Below are positions 1 through 7,837 of a stretch of 64,000 nt of DNA, one piece after another. The notes beneath the pieces are model-generated. The model did not search any database and was not told where the DNA came from. It worked only from the letters and a program-made list of their open reading frames with translations. Made by a program: the position numbers and the translations under genes. Numbering within the stretch: the stretch's first letter is position 1; the number at the start of each line of letters is the position of its first letter. Source of the stretch: a virus; IMG/VR virus record IMGVR_UViG_3300008266_000014, positions 91,531-155,530 of that record. One strand, given 5' to 3'.

Positions 1-2
1 AT

Positions 3-143
3 GTAGGAGAACTGGAGGTTGCGGTATCATGTACACCAAATAGGATTGTTCTTTTTGATAGTGTAATTCCGCATAGATCAACTTTAATCTCACCTAAAGC
101 ACCCTCTTACAATCTAATATTTGTATCCCAATTTTTACTATGA
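3..143 (+). CDS. 2OG-Fe(II) oxygenase-like protein, C-terminal fragment
   Basis: This is an open frame entering from the window edge and ending in TGA at 141-143, so only the last 46 residues are visible. They read DSVIPHRS followed by beta-strand-like sequence ending FVSQFLL. A phase of 'F/D-S-x-x-x-P-H-R' near the C-terminus is typical of 2OG-Fe(II) oxygenases, where the His is the second iron-binding His. Its stop overlaps the ATG of the next gene (ATGA). The family call is an inference from a short segment. Confidence 0.5.
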   Translation, partial: VGELEVAVSCTPNRIVLFDSVIPHRSTLISPKAPSYNLIFVSQFLL

Positions 144-511
144 CTCCTTTTGATTTTGTCAATGCAATAAACAAGACTAAAGAAGATCTACTAAAAGACC
201 CTACCAACGAGAAGCTTTATCAGCCATTTATGGTCAATAAAGCATTGTCATATTTCTCTGATACTGCATTATATGCAAATGAGATGAATCTGTATCGTGA
301 TCTTGACCATAAACTGCAATTTCATTTTTTTCTAAATAGTATAAGACCTGCCAAGCGGTTTGCAAAGTGGGTGAAGAGGCAAGAAGATAATGATCTTTCA
401 GCAGTAATGGAATATTATGGTTATAGCACCGAAAAAGCTCAAAAAGCATTATCTGTCCTTTCTTCTGATCAAATTACAATAATAAAACAAAAATTAGAAA
501 AAGGTGGTTAG
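140..511 (+). CDS. 62: Sliding clamp loader small subunit (T4 gp62-like)
   Basis: This 123-residue protein matches the T4-like clamp-loader small subunit in length and in characteristic segments: TPFDFVNAIN at the N-terminus, then FMVNKALSYFSDTALYANEMN, and the EYYGYS motif near residue 95. gp62 works with gp44 to load the gp45 sliding clamp on DNA for the phage polymerase. gp44 would lie just upstream, outside the window. The order 62-regA is the same as in T4. It is translationally coupled to the upstream frame by an ATGA overlap. Confidence 0.9.
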   Translation: MTPFDFVNAINKTKEDLLKDPTNEKLYQPFMVNKALSYFSDTALYANEMNLYRDLDHKLQFHFFLNSIRPAKRFAKWVKRQEDNDLSAVMEYYGYSTEKAQKALSVLSSDQITIIKQKLEKGG

Positions 512-513
512 CT

Positions 514-912
514 ATGAGTATTATCGATAGTCTTGTAGAGGTTGCACTTTCAGCAGAAGATGATTTTCTAAAAGTGAAAGAAACACTCACACGTATTGGG
601 GTTGCATCAAGAAAAGACCGCAAATTGTTTCAGTCATGTCATATTCTCCATAAGCAGGGTAGGTATTATATTGTTCATTTTAAAGAGTTGTTTGCTCTTG
701 ATGGCAAACCTTCTAACTTTTCCGATGATGATAGAGCACGAAGAAACACGATCATTAATCTACTTGCAGAGTGGGGGTTAATCAAGCTACTAAATCCTCA
801 AAAGTCTAGTTCCCCTGTTGCACCATTCTCTCAGGTCAAAGTTATTACTCACAAAGAGAAAAACGACTGGGAGCTTGTTGCCAAATATAATATCGGCTCC
901 AAACGTGGATAA
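514..912 (+). CDS. regA: RegA translational repressor
   Basis: This 132-residue protein has RegA length and starts two bases after gp62, as in T4. Recognisable features are the basic N-terminal half (GVASRKDRKLFQSCHILHK) and the aromatic FKELFALDGK segment. RegA binds the initiation regions of many early mRNAs and represses their translation, including its own and those of replication genes. Here it sits in the operon of its expected targets. The end overlaps the start chosen for the next gene by eight bases. Confidence 0.88.
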   Translation: MSIIDSLVEVALSAEDDFLKVKETLTRIGVASRKDRKLFQSCHILHKQGRYYIVHFKELFALDGKPSNFSDDDRARRNTIINLLAEWGLIKLLNPQKSSSPVAPFSQVKVITHKEKNDWELVAKYNIGSKRG

Positions 913-1528
913 TCAGAAGATATGGGACTATAGGTTTCTTGAGCTGGCAGAAACCGTGGCACAGTGGTCCAAAGACCCATCAACGAAAGTTGGTAGTGTG
1001 ATTGTTGATAACAATCGAAGAGTTATTGGGCTTGGTTATAACGGGTTTCCAAGAGGGATAGAAGACCACTCGGAGCGATATTCAGACCGCGATGTAAAAT
1101 ACCTGTTTGTTTGCCATGCAGAGCGAAATGCTCTTGATAATGCGCCGGGAAACGTGGAAGGGTCCACTCTCTATGTAACCCTGTTTCCATGCAACGAATG
1201 TTGTAAAAGTATTATCCAAAGAGGTGTTAAAAAAGTAGTAACTTTTGTTCCTTCCGCGGGGAAACGACTGTTGCACAACCATGACATTTCGTATATAATG
1301 TTAAAAGAGGCTGGTGTGGAACTGCACCAGTTAGCTCGGACATATTATGAGGAGTGGAAAAATGGAATTAGTATCAGTGGAAAAGATGAAGGAAGATCTG
1401 AGATCAAACAAGTGCAAAGTGACGTTCACCAAACAAGATGGGACGGTCCGAGATATGTTATGCACACTGATGGAAGCCTTTATTATACCTCAGGAGAAAA
1501 AGACAGAACGTGTAAAGACACCTTCTGA
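905..1528 (+). CDS. dCMP deaminase (zinc cytidine/deoxycytidylate deaminase)
   Basis: The enzyme converts dCMP to dUMP, feeding thymidylate synthesis by the ThyX encoded at 28.7 kb. The zinc site is visible as CHAERNAL near residue 70 (His ligand and catalytic Glu) and FPCNECCK near residue 95 (two Cys ligands). The N-terminal WSKDPSTKVG is a strong family signature. I choose GTG 905 because the family begins about 12 residues before the WSKDP segment; a longer TTG frame from 818 would lie inside regA. The frame runs about 45 residues past the expected end of the fold, overlapping the next gene by 167 bases. Confidence 0.85.
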   Translation: MDNQKIWDYRFLELAETVAQWSKDPSTKVGSVIVDNNRRVIGLGYNGFPRGIEDHSERYSDRDVKYLFVCHAERNALDNAPGNVEGSTLYVTLFPCNECCKSIIQRGVKKVVTFVPSAGKRLLHNHDISYIMLKEAGVELHQLARTYYEEWKNGISISGKDEGRSEIKQVQSDVHQTRWDGPRYVMHTDGSLYYTSGEKDRTCKDTF

Positions 1529-1613
1529 GAATACTTTGGCAGTATGGGATCTTGAAAAAAATGCATGGAGATCTTTCAGAACTGACTCGGTTTCAGCCTT
1601 TCAGGTATTATAA
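1362..1613 (+). CDS. Small Sm-like/SH3-fold phage protein (WYL_2/DUF2693-like)
   Basis: This 83-residue protein starts at ATG 1362 (MELVSVEKMK). The pattern KCKVTFTKQDGTVRDMLCTL followed by VWDLEKNAWRSFR resembles the small beta-barrel family found in many T4-like phages, where a short strand-rich domain ends in a W-R-x-F-R segment. Function is unknown; a nucleic-acid role is only inferred from the fold. It overlaps the deaminase tail by 167 bases in another frame, which is unusual for two conserved genes. Confidence 0.7.
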   Translation: MELVSVEKMKEDLRSNKCKVTFTKQDGTVRDMLCTLMEAFIIPQEKKTERVKTPSENTLAVWDLEKNAWRSFRTDSVSAFQVL

Positions 1614-1677
1614 ATAATGTAAAGTACAACTAGGACAACTGCATGCATCGTAAAAAAGAAGTAAAGCAGTCGTAGGG

Positions 1678-1716
1678 AAAAGGGCACATAGCTGAGAGGC
1701 GTGTGCCCTTTTTTGT
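1678..1716 (+). terminator. Rho-independent terminator before phoH
   Basis: A ten-base stem (arms at 1679-1688 and 1702-1711, core AGGGCACA/TGTGCCCT) with a 13-base loop is followed by a T-rich tract. It closes the clamp-loader/regA/deaminase operon. Confidence 0.85.
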
Positions 1717-1743
1717 TTTATAACCATAACAAGAAGGACAGCC

Positions 1744-2487
1744 ATGAAACACAAAGCAAGAATTGCTGAAGCCTCAATCCACAATTTCCCAGACCAACCA
1801 AAAAGAAAACTCAAATTAAGAATAGATGATTTATCAGTTTTTGATCCTCTCACCAGAAACCAATCACTGTTTTTCGAAACATACAAGCAAGGAGCCAAAG
1901 CAATGATGCTGCATGGTGCAGCAGGTACAGGAAAAACCTTCATAGCCATGTATAAGGCGTTGGAAGAGGTTATGGATAAGGGTAATCCCTATCAGAAGGT
2001 GGTTCTTGTACGGTCTGTTGTTCCTTCACGTGAGATCGGTCATCTTCCAGGTGATGAAAAAGAAAAGACCGATGTATACCTTGCACCGTATAAAGCAACG
2101 TGTCAACAACTCTTTAACATAGATCAGGCATATGAAAGACTTGTTGAACAGAAAAACATTGAGTTCATGATTACATCTTTTGTTCGTGGCATTACAATCG
2201 ATAACGCAGTTATAATTGTCGATGAATGTCAAAACATGAACTTCCAGGAACTTAGTTCAATCATGACAAGGGTTGGTGAAAACACAAAGATCATTTTCTG
2301 CGGGGACTTCAAGCAGACAGATCTCTGCAAGAAAAATGATCAATCTGGCTTGCGGGACTTTGTAGAAATTATAAAGCACATGCCATCGTTCAGATCCATT
2401 GAGTTTGGGATTGAGGATATTGTTCGCAGTGATCTAGTTCGTGAATTTATCGTGGCAAACCTACACATTCAAACAATAAAAAGTTGA
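1744..2487 (+). CDS. phoH: PhoH-like P-loop ATPase
   Basis: This 247-residue protein has a Walker A motif GAAGTGKT near residues 57-64, a Walker B VIIVDECQN near 157-165 and a GDFKQTD sensor segment, the order of the PhoH family. PhoH is widespread in aquatic phages; its biochemical role is unsettled, with ATP binding and RNA-related activity proposed. It lies between its own terminators, so it may be a single-gene unit. The name recalls phosphate starvation in E. coli; a link to the pstS-porin cassette at 36.6 kb is only suggestive. Confidence 0.9.
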   Translation: MKHKARIAEASIHNFPDQPKRKLKLRIDDLSVFDPLTRNQSLFFETYKQGAKAMMLHGAAGTGKTFIAMYKALEEVMDKGNPYQKVVLVRSVVPSREIGHLPGDEKEKTDVYLAPYKATCQQLFNIDQAYERLVEQKNIEFMITSFVRGITIDNAVIIVDECQNMNFQELSSIMTRVGENTKIIFCGDFKQTDLCKKNDQSGLRDFVEIIKHMPSFRSIEFGIEDIVRSDLVREFIVANLHIQTIKS

Positions 2488-2506
2488 AATAGTTTAGTAA
2501 CTTTAG

Positions 2507-2514
2507 TATAAATA
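2507..2514 (+). promoter_or_regulatory. Late-type promoter box TATAAATA
   Basis: This is an exact match to the T4 late promoter -10 box, 67 bases upstream of the hsp20 start codon. It abuts a terminator hairpin, so transcripts starting here (expected near 2520) would lack the full 5' stem arm. Confidence 0.65.
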
Positions 2515-2517
2515 TGG

Positions 2518-2547
2518 GGTGCGTTGCCAATCGGGACGCACCTTTTT
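2518..2547 (+). terminator. Terminator after phoH
   Basis: Seven-base arms GGTGCGT (2518-2524) and ACGCACC (2536-2542) are followed by five Ts. It would stop read-through from phoH. Confidence 0.75.
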
Positions 2548-2580
2548 AATTTAATAAACCTTGCTTAATAGGAGGTCGTA

Positions 2581-2973
2581 ATGACTAATGATGAGCTGAC
2601 AAAGAACATTCCTAACTATCCTCCATACAACATCAAAAAAGTTGATGAAAACAAATATACAATCGAGCTTGCAGTGGCTGGTTTTGCAAAGCAAGATGTT
2701 GAAATCACTTTCGAAGATAACAAACTAATCATCTCAGGCAAAGCTTCTGACGATTCCGATGGTGAAAACTTCATCTGGAAGGGTATTGCTAATCGTGCCT
2801 TCACTCGTACTTTTGTTCTCGATGATCAGGTTGAGATTGAAAACGCGGAGATGTTGAATGGAATGTTGAAGATCTTTCTTGAGCGCATCATTCCAGAGCA
2901 CAAGAAGCCAAAGAAGATTGATATCAACGAGAAGCCTTCAAAAAGTGATAAGCAGCTACTGACGGAGGAATAA
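2581..2973 (+). CDS. hsp20: Small heat-shock protein (Hsp20/alpha-crystallin)
   Basis: This 130-residue chaperone has the alpha-crystallin domain: YTIELAVAGFAKQDVEI, then an edge-strand region, and the MLNGMLKIFLERIIPE segment, where G-x-L is the family signature. The tail after it carries the usual C-terminal anchor, here IDINEK. Hsp20 proteins hold unfolding clients without ATP and are common in T4-like aquatic phages. A strong AGGAGG ribosome site at 2571 precedes ATG 2581. It is the first gene after a TATAAATA box, so late expression is likely. Confidence 0.9.
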   Translation: MTNDELTKNIPNYPPYNIKKVDENKYTIELAVAGFAKQDVEITFEDNKLIISGKASDDSDGENFIWKGIANRAFTRTFVLDDQVEIENAEMLNGMLKIFLERIIPEHKKPKKIDINEKPSKSDKQLLTEE

Positions 2974-3143
2974 TGAGTAATCCAGTTGAAGACTTTCTCA
3001 GAGTAACGAGAGAGTTTTTGTTTGGTGACAACTCTCATTTTTCCAAAACAGAACTCACTTATTTGAATCAATCTGTTGATGCGGTAGATCTTGAATACCG
3101 TATGAAGCAGCTTGAAAGAAATCGTAATTATCTTCGTTACTAA
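2973..3143 (+). CDS. Small phage protein, 56 residues
   Basis: The frame starts MSNPVEDFLRVTREFL, overlaps the hsp20 stop by one base and ends RNYLRY. It looks helical and charged with no membrane segment. The one-base coupling with hsp20 and the clean frame support it as real. Function not recognised. Confidence 0.65.
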   Translation: MSNPVEDFLRVTREFLFGDNSHFSKTELTYLNQSVDAVDLEYRMKQLERNRNYLRY

Positions 3144-3146
3144 AAC

Positions 3147-3168
3147 ATAGGGGACGATTGTCCCCTAT
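3147..3168 (+). other. Strong hairpin without T tract
   Basis: A perfect nine-base stem (ATAGGGGAC/GTCCCCTAT) with a GATT tetraloop lies directly before the ribosome site of the next gene. There is no U-run, so an mRNA-stability or processing role fits better than termination. Confidence 0.6.
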
Positions 3169-3185
3169 CTCAAAGGAAATATATT

Positions 3186-3476
3186 ATGACCATCAAAGTT
3201 ATTCGACTTGTCAATGGTGAAGAATTGATCGGCAAGTATTCAGAAGCACCTACTCATGTTACTCTAGATAAGGTCGGAGTAGTTCAAATGATCCCAACCC
3301 AAAAAGGTGTAAATATTGGATTGTTCCCTTTTGCACCATATGCTGAAGAAGACTCGTTTAAATTTAGTCATGAACATATCGTGACAACCTTTACTCCCGC
3401 AACTGATCTACTTAACAACTACAACCAAATGTTTGGATCTGGGATACAAATTGCTGGTGCGGGTTCATTGAAGTAA
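3186..3476 (+). CDS. Sm-like small phage protein
   Basis: This 96-residue protein begins IKVIRLVNGEELIGKYSE, the start of a short Sm-like beta barrel seen in T4-like aquatic phages next to replication genes. The rest alternates beta strands and ends in a Gly-rich tail. An RNA- or DNA-binding role is an inference from the fold. It sits 15 bases before the polymerase gene. Confidence 0.6.
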   Translation: MTIKVIRLVNGEELIGKYSEAPTHVTLDKVGVVQMIPTQKGVNIGLFPFAPYAEEDSFKFSHEHIVTTFTPATDLLNNYNQMFGSGIQIAGAGSLK

Positions 3477-3491
3477 TCTCCAAGAGGTAAT

Positions 3492-6029
3492 ATGCGTTTC
3501 TACACCAATGTTCATGTGAACAGTAGTTCTGCTTTTGTACGTGGGTACGAGGATGGAAAGAGGTTTCAGTATCGACAGGACTTCTCCCCATACCTCTTTG
3601 CTCCATCACAAATCCCAACGGGGTATAGAACCCTTGATGGTAAGTATGTAAAACCTCTGCATTTTACTGATGTGAGAGAAGCAAGAGATTTTCTGAAGAG
3701 GTATGAGGAAGTCTCAAACTTTGCTCTCTACGGTTCTAATATGTTTACGTATCAATGCATATACGACACATTCAAAGGCGAGATTGAATATAACGTCGAT
3801 GACATTAGTGTCGTATCTCTTGATATAGAAACATCAACGAAGAATGGTTTTCCAAATATTGCCCTTGCGGATAAAGAAGTAATCACTCTTTCTATGCGAA
3901 AGAATGGAAAGTGTGCAGTTATTGGTACGAGACCGTATACACCAAAGTCTGATGATATTGTTTATTATCAGTGTAAGAATGAGTCTGATCTTCTCACTAC
4001 ATTTCTTAATCTTTGGAATTCTGAAGAATGGAAACCAGATGTTGTGACTGGCTGGAACGTCGAGGTATTTGATATTCCCTATCTGTACGTTCGGATATCA
4101 AACATACTTGGTGAGAAGGAGGCAAAGAGAATGTCTCCATGGAAACTTGTTAACTCGAGGTCCATTAGTGCAGAGAATCAAGGTCCGTTTGTTTATGATC
4201 TGATTGGTATTTCAACTCTAGACTATCTTGCCTTATACAAAAAGTTCTCATACACACCTCAAGAGTCATATAAGCTCGATCACATTGCTGAATACGAGCT
4301 TGGTGAAAATAAACTAGACTACTCTGAATATGAATCGATGCATGAGTTTTATGTTCAGAATTACGAAAAGTTTATTGACTATAACATCCACGACGTTGTT
4401 CTTGTTGATAAGCTGGAAGAGAAGTTGAAGTTTATCGAGCAGGTATTTGCTATCGCATATGATGCGAAGGTCAACTACGTTGACACATTCACAACTGTTC
4501 GTATCTGGGATATTATTATTACCAATTATCTCCTCGACAAGAAGATCGTTGTTCCTCATCACAAGTCCGAGGTATTAGAGAAACGAATCGAGTACGATAG
4601 ACAAAAAGGTCCGATCGTTGGTGCATATGTGAAAGATCCTCAAGTTGGGTTACATAAATGGGTTTGTTCTTTCGATTTGAACTCTCTCTATCCTCACTTG
4701 ATCATGCAGTACAACATCTCACCTGAAACATATAAAGGATTGGAGAGTGATATAACAATCGAGAATCTTCTCGAAAGTGAAAAGAGTAATGATCTGATTA
4801 AGAGACTTGATGATACCAATCAAACAATGACTCCCAATGGTGCTCTGTTTGATAAAGACTTTAAAGGATTCTTACCAACGCTGATGGAGAACATGTACAA
4901 CGATCGTTCTGAGTGGAAGAAGCGAATGATCGAAGCAAAGAAGGCATATGAAAAGAATCCATCTCGTAAAATAAGTAATGAGATTGCTCGATGCCATAAC
5001 ATGCAAATGGCAAAGAAGATTCAATTGAACTCCTGCTACGGTGCTCTTGGTAACACCTACTTCAGATGGTATCAACGTAATCTTGCAGAAGCAATTACAA
5101 TGTCTGGCCAACTTTCTATTCGCTGGATGGAAAAGAACATCAACAAGTATCTAAACAAGTTGTTCAAGACTGATAATGAAGACTATGTGATTGCTTGTGA
5201 TACCGACTCGATGTACATTCGACTTGATCGCCTAGTGCAAACGATGTTCGAGGATGATTCTGATAAAGCGAAGATCGTGAAATTTCTTGATGATGTTTGT
5301 GAAAAGAAGATCCAACCCTTTATTGATAAGACGTATGAAGATCTTGGCAATTACATGCAAGTGATGGATCAGAAGATGGTAATGAAGCGTGAAGCGATTG
5401 CAGATAAAGGAATTTGGACAGGGAAGAAGCATTACATTCTCAATGTGTACAATAACGAAGGTGTACAGTATGCAGAACCAAAGTTGAAGATGCAGGGTAT
5501 TGAAGCTGTTCGTTCTTCAACCCCCTCAGCTTGTAGAAAGAACATTGAGAAAGCTCTTAAGATTATCATGAACAAAAATGAGAGTGATATGATTGAGTTC
5601 ATTCGCAACTTCAAAGAAGAATTCGTATCACTTCCTTTTGAAGAGATTGCTTTTCCAAGAGGCGTTAAAGATCTGAAAAAGTATGCTGATAGTTCTTCGA
5701 TCTACAGAAAATCAACTCCTATCCACGTTAAAGGATCGCTGATCTACAACAACCTTCTGAGGGAGTATAAGATGCAGGATAAATATCCTTTCATCGGCGA
5801 TGGAGATAAGGTCAAGTTTTCTTATCTTGTGAAGCCAAATCCTGCAAGAGATTCCGTTATTTCTTGCCCAGGTGAATTGCCTAAACAACTCGGTCTAGAA
5901 AAATACATCGACTACGATACCCAGTTTGATAAATCATTTCTGGAACCGATTCGCTCTATCACAGATGCCATTGGTTGGAAGACAGAAGTCAAACAACAAA
6001 GAGCAACATTGGAAGATCTTTTTGCATAG
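3492..6029 (+). CDS. 43: DNA polymerase, family B (T4 gp43-like)
   Basis: This 845-residue replicative polymerase is close to the T4 gp43 length of 898. The 3'-5' exonuclease motifs are present: SLDIETS at about 109-115 (Exo I), GWNVEVFD (Exo II) and YNIHDVVLVD (Exo III). The polymerase motifs follow in order: SFDLNSLYP near 393 (A), KIQLNSCYGALGN near 509 (B) and ACDTDSMYI near 568 (C, both catalytic Asp). It copies the phage genome with the gp45 clamp. The C-terminal LEDLFA resembles the clamp-binding peptide of gp43. Confidence 0.97.
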   Translation: MRFYTNVHVNSSSAFVRGYEDGKRFQYRQDFSPYLFAPSQIPTGYRTLDGKYVKPLHFTDVREARDFLKRYEEVSNFALYGSNMFTYQCIYDTFKGEIEYNVDDISVVSLDIETSTKNGFPNIALADKEVITLSMRKNGKCAVIGTRPYTPKSDDIVYYQCKNESDLLTTFLNLWNSEEWKPDVVTGWNVEVFDIPYLYVRISNILGEKEAKRMSPWKLVNSRSISAENQGPFVYDLIGISTLDYLALYKKFSYTPQESYKLDHIAEYELGENKLDYSEYESMHEFYVQNYEKFIDYNIHDVVLVDKLEEKLKFIEQVFAIAYDAKVNYVDTFTTVRIWDIIITNYLLDKKIVVPHHKSEVLEKRIEYDRQKGPIVGAYVKDPQVGLHKWVCSFDLNSLYPHLIMQYNISPETYKGLESDITIENLLESEKSNDLIKRLDDTNQTMTPNGALFDKDFKGFLPTLMENMYNDRSEWKKRMIEAKKAYEKNPSRKISNEIARCHNMQMAKKIQLNSCYGALGNTYFRWYQRNLAEAITMSGQLSIRWMEKNINKYLNKLFKTDNEDYVIACDTDSMYIRLDRLVQTMFEDDSDKAKIVKFLDDVCEKKIQPFIDKTYEDLGNYMQVMDQKMVMKREAIADKGIWTGKKHYILNVYNNEGVQYAEPKLKMQGIEAVRSSTPSACRKNIEKALKIIMNKNESDMIEFIRNFKEEFVSLPFEEIAFPRGVKDLKKYADSSSIYRKSTPIHVKGSLIYNNLLREYKMQDKYPFIGDGDKVKFSYLVKPNPARDSVISCPGELPKQLGLEKYIDYDTQFDKSFLEPIRSITDAIGWKTEVKQQRATLEDLFA

Positions 6030-6037
6030 GAAATAAA

Positions 6038-6334
6038 ATGAGCAAACCTATTTTTGATCTTGATGATGTAGAGGACTTTGGGTTCTCTGCAGTCAGTGAA
6101 GACGAGCTCAAATCACTTGAAAGAGAGCTAAAACAGCAGGTTGAACAGAAAGAGCAAGAGCTATCGTTGACTTCGAAGGAGTACAAGGATAAACTAGAAG
6201 CTCTTTATAAACTAATTATGCCTTTGCTCTTGAATTTGCAAAAAGATCCAGAAAAAGAATATATCCTTTGGCCAGATAGGTCAAAGAAAATGACAGCGTT
6301 TATTGCAAGGGTAAACAAGATAGTTCAGGATTAA
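6038..6334 (+). CDS. Conserved T4-like phage protein downstream of polymerase
   Basis: The start is ATG 6038 (MSKPIFDLDDVEDFGFS), eight bases after the polymerase stop; a TTG further up would sit within gp43. The 98-residue protein has an acidic head, a Gln/Glu-rich coiled-coil-like middle and a C-terminal YILWPDRSKKM segment. This arrangement is familiar from T4-like cyanophage-type genomes, but I know no function. A phage-replisome accessory role is suggested only by location. Confidence 0.7.
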   Translation: MSKPIFDLDDVEDFGFSAVSEDELKSLERELKQQVEQKEQELSLTSKEYKDKLEALYKLIMPLLLNLQKDPEKEYILWPDRSKKMTAFIARVNKIVQD

Positions 6335-6335
6335 A

Positions 6336-6935
6336 ATGATTGTACAGACATTTGGTAATGGAGTGCCAATTGTAATCCTTAAAAACATTATAAAAGACAA
6401 ATATATCTTAGTAATGTTGAAAGAAATTGAACAGATTATCGTCAACAATCTGTTAGAAGATGCTTCATCGTCAACCTCTGCTATCAGCGATCTTAAAAGG
6501 ATTAAAAATAACAGAGGACTGTTTATCGATGACTATTATAATGAGAGACGCGATGAAAGTGATATACTTAACGTACATCAGATCGTCAATACAATACTCC
6601 TTGACGAATTAGAAAACAAACACCAGCTGTTCAGATATTTTTCGGCAACTAACTCCCATAACACGCTACTGAGTGTTTATACAAACAGCAACAGTTACTT
6701 CGAGCATTTTGATAGATCCGTTATAACAGCCATAACGTATTTGTGGAATCAACCAAAGAAGTTCACTGGCGGTAACCTATTATTCAATGAGTATGATATA
6801 CAGTATGAACCAGAGCTGGGGGATGTTGTTGTTTTTCCAGGTTTTGTTAGACATGAGGTTTCGGAAGTTCAAATGAACAACGATGATCCACTTCACGGAA
6901 GATATGCTATTTCACAATTCTTTCACATTAGATGA
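6336..6935 (+). CDS. 2OG-Fe(II) oxygenase (prolyl 4-hydroxylase type)
   Basis: This 199-residue protein shows the double-stranded beta-helix iron site: YFEHFDRS (His-x-Asp), GGNLLF after it, then FPGFVRHEVSEV (second His) and RYAISQFFHIR (Arg for 2-oxoglutarate). Such enzymes hydroxylate proteins or small molecules with O2 and 2-oxoglutarate; the phage substrate is unknown. It overlaps the next gene by four bases. It is one of four members of this superfamily in the window. Confidence 0.82.
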   Translation: MIVQTFGNGVPIVILKNIIKDKYILVMLKEIEQIIVNNLLEDASSSTSAISDLKRIKNNRGLFIDDYYNERRDESDILNVHQIVNTILLDELENKHQLFRYFSATNSHNTLLSVYTNSNSYFEHFDRSVITAITYLWNQPKKFTGGNLLFNEYDIQYEPELGDVVVFPGFVRHEVSEVQMNNDDPLHGRYAISQFFHIR

Positions 6936-7837
6936 TTAATTATATCGCACTTCTGGTAGCAATTTGCTTGTCTGCGGTTGCAGCTTACTTTTCAATACTA
7001 GGCCTTGCAGCAATCTTTGCAGCATCGTTCTGGCCGATTGTTATTATGGGGTCTGCTCTTGAAGCAGCCAAGGTTGTTGCTGCTTCATGGGCATTTAGGA
7101 ATTGGCACACAGCTCCTGCTTTCATAAAGTACTATCTTGCATCTGCTGTTGTTGTATTAATGTTCATTACATCAATGGGCACGTTTGGATATCTTTCAAA
7201 AGCTCACATTGAACAGACAGCATCGATTAGCGATGTGTCAGCTCAAGTTGATGTTTATGATGAAAGGATTAAATCACTAAATGAAACAATCGAAGCCAAC
7301 CGTAAACTTCTTAAACAGTACGACGAGGCAGTTGACCAAGTCATGGCACGCTCGACAGATTCAAAGGGGGCGGAACGTGCGCTCCAAATTAGAAAGACCC
7401 AACAGAAAGATCGTGGCAGGATTATGGAAGAAATCAGTTCTCTCCAGAAAGAAGTTTCAAAGGTCACTGCAGAGAGGGCTCCTCTTATCTCTCAAGTTAA
7501 GAAAGTTGAAAGGGAAGTGGGTCCTATTAAGTACATTGCCGAACTCTTTATCGATAAAGCTGATGATACGTTTTTGGAGAAGACAGTTCGGTGGGTAATT
7601 ATTATGATTGTTGCGGTATTTGATCCTCTTGCTGTTTTGCTATTGATCGCTGCTAATCAAGGTATCCTCAGAGCCAAGCGATATCAGAAAGCAATGAACA
7701 CAAGAATCAAGAATAAATGGCAGCCAGAAAAAGATGAAGCAGCTGAGAAGAGGTATCAAAAATTGGTTTCGTTGATTGGAAAGGGATCAAAGAAGAAGAT
7801 CTCGATTGACAAAGATAAAATAAGGAAGATGACATGA
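6932..7837 (+). CDS. Membrane protein with internal coiled coil
   Basis: This 301-residue protein has two or three hydrophobic segments in the first 90 residues, a long charged coiled-coil-like region (about 95-195) and another membrane segment near 222-245 (VIIMIVAVFDPLAVLLLIAA), ending in a Lys-rich tail. This architecture recurs in T4-like aquatic phages beside uvsX. No catalytic motif is visible. It is coupled to uvsX by a four-base overlap. Confidence 0.75.
   Translation: MINYIALLVAICLSAVAAYFSILGLAAIFAASFWPIVIMGSALEAAKVVAASWAFRNWHTAPAFIKYYLASAVVVLMFITSMGTFGYLSKAHIEQTASISDVSAQVDVYDERIKSLNETIEANRKLLKQYDEAVDQVMARSTDSKGAERALQIRKTQQKDRGRIMEEISSLQKEVSKVTAERAPLISQVKKVEREVGPIKYIAELFIDKADDTFLEKTVRWVIIMIVAVFDPLAVLLLIAANQGILRAKRYQKAMNTRIKNKWQPEKDEAAEKRYQKLVSLIGKGSKKKISIDKDKIRKMT

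Noticed and set aside
905-912. TTG 818 as dCMP deaminase start
   Set aside because: It lies inside regA and adds residues absent from the family; GTG 905 fits.
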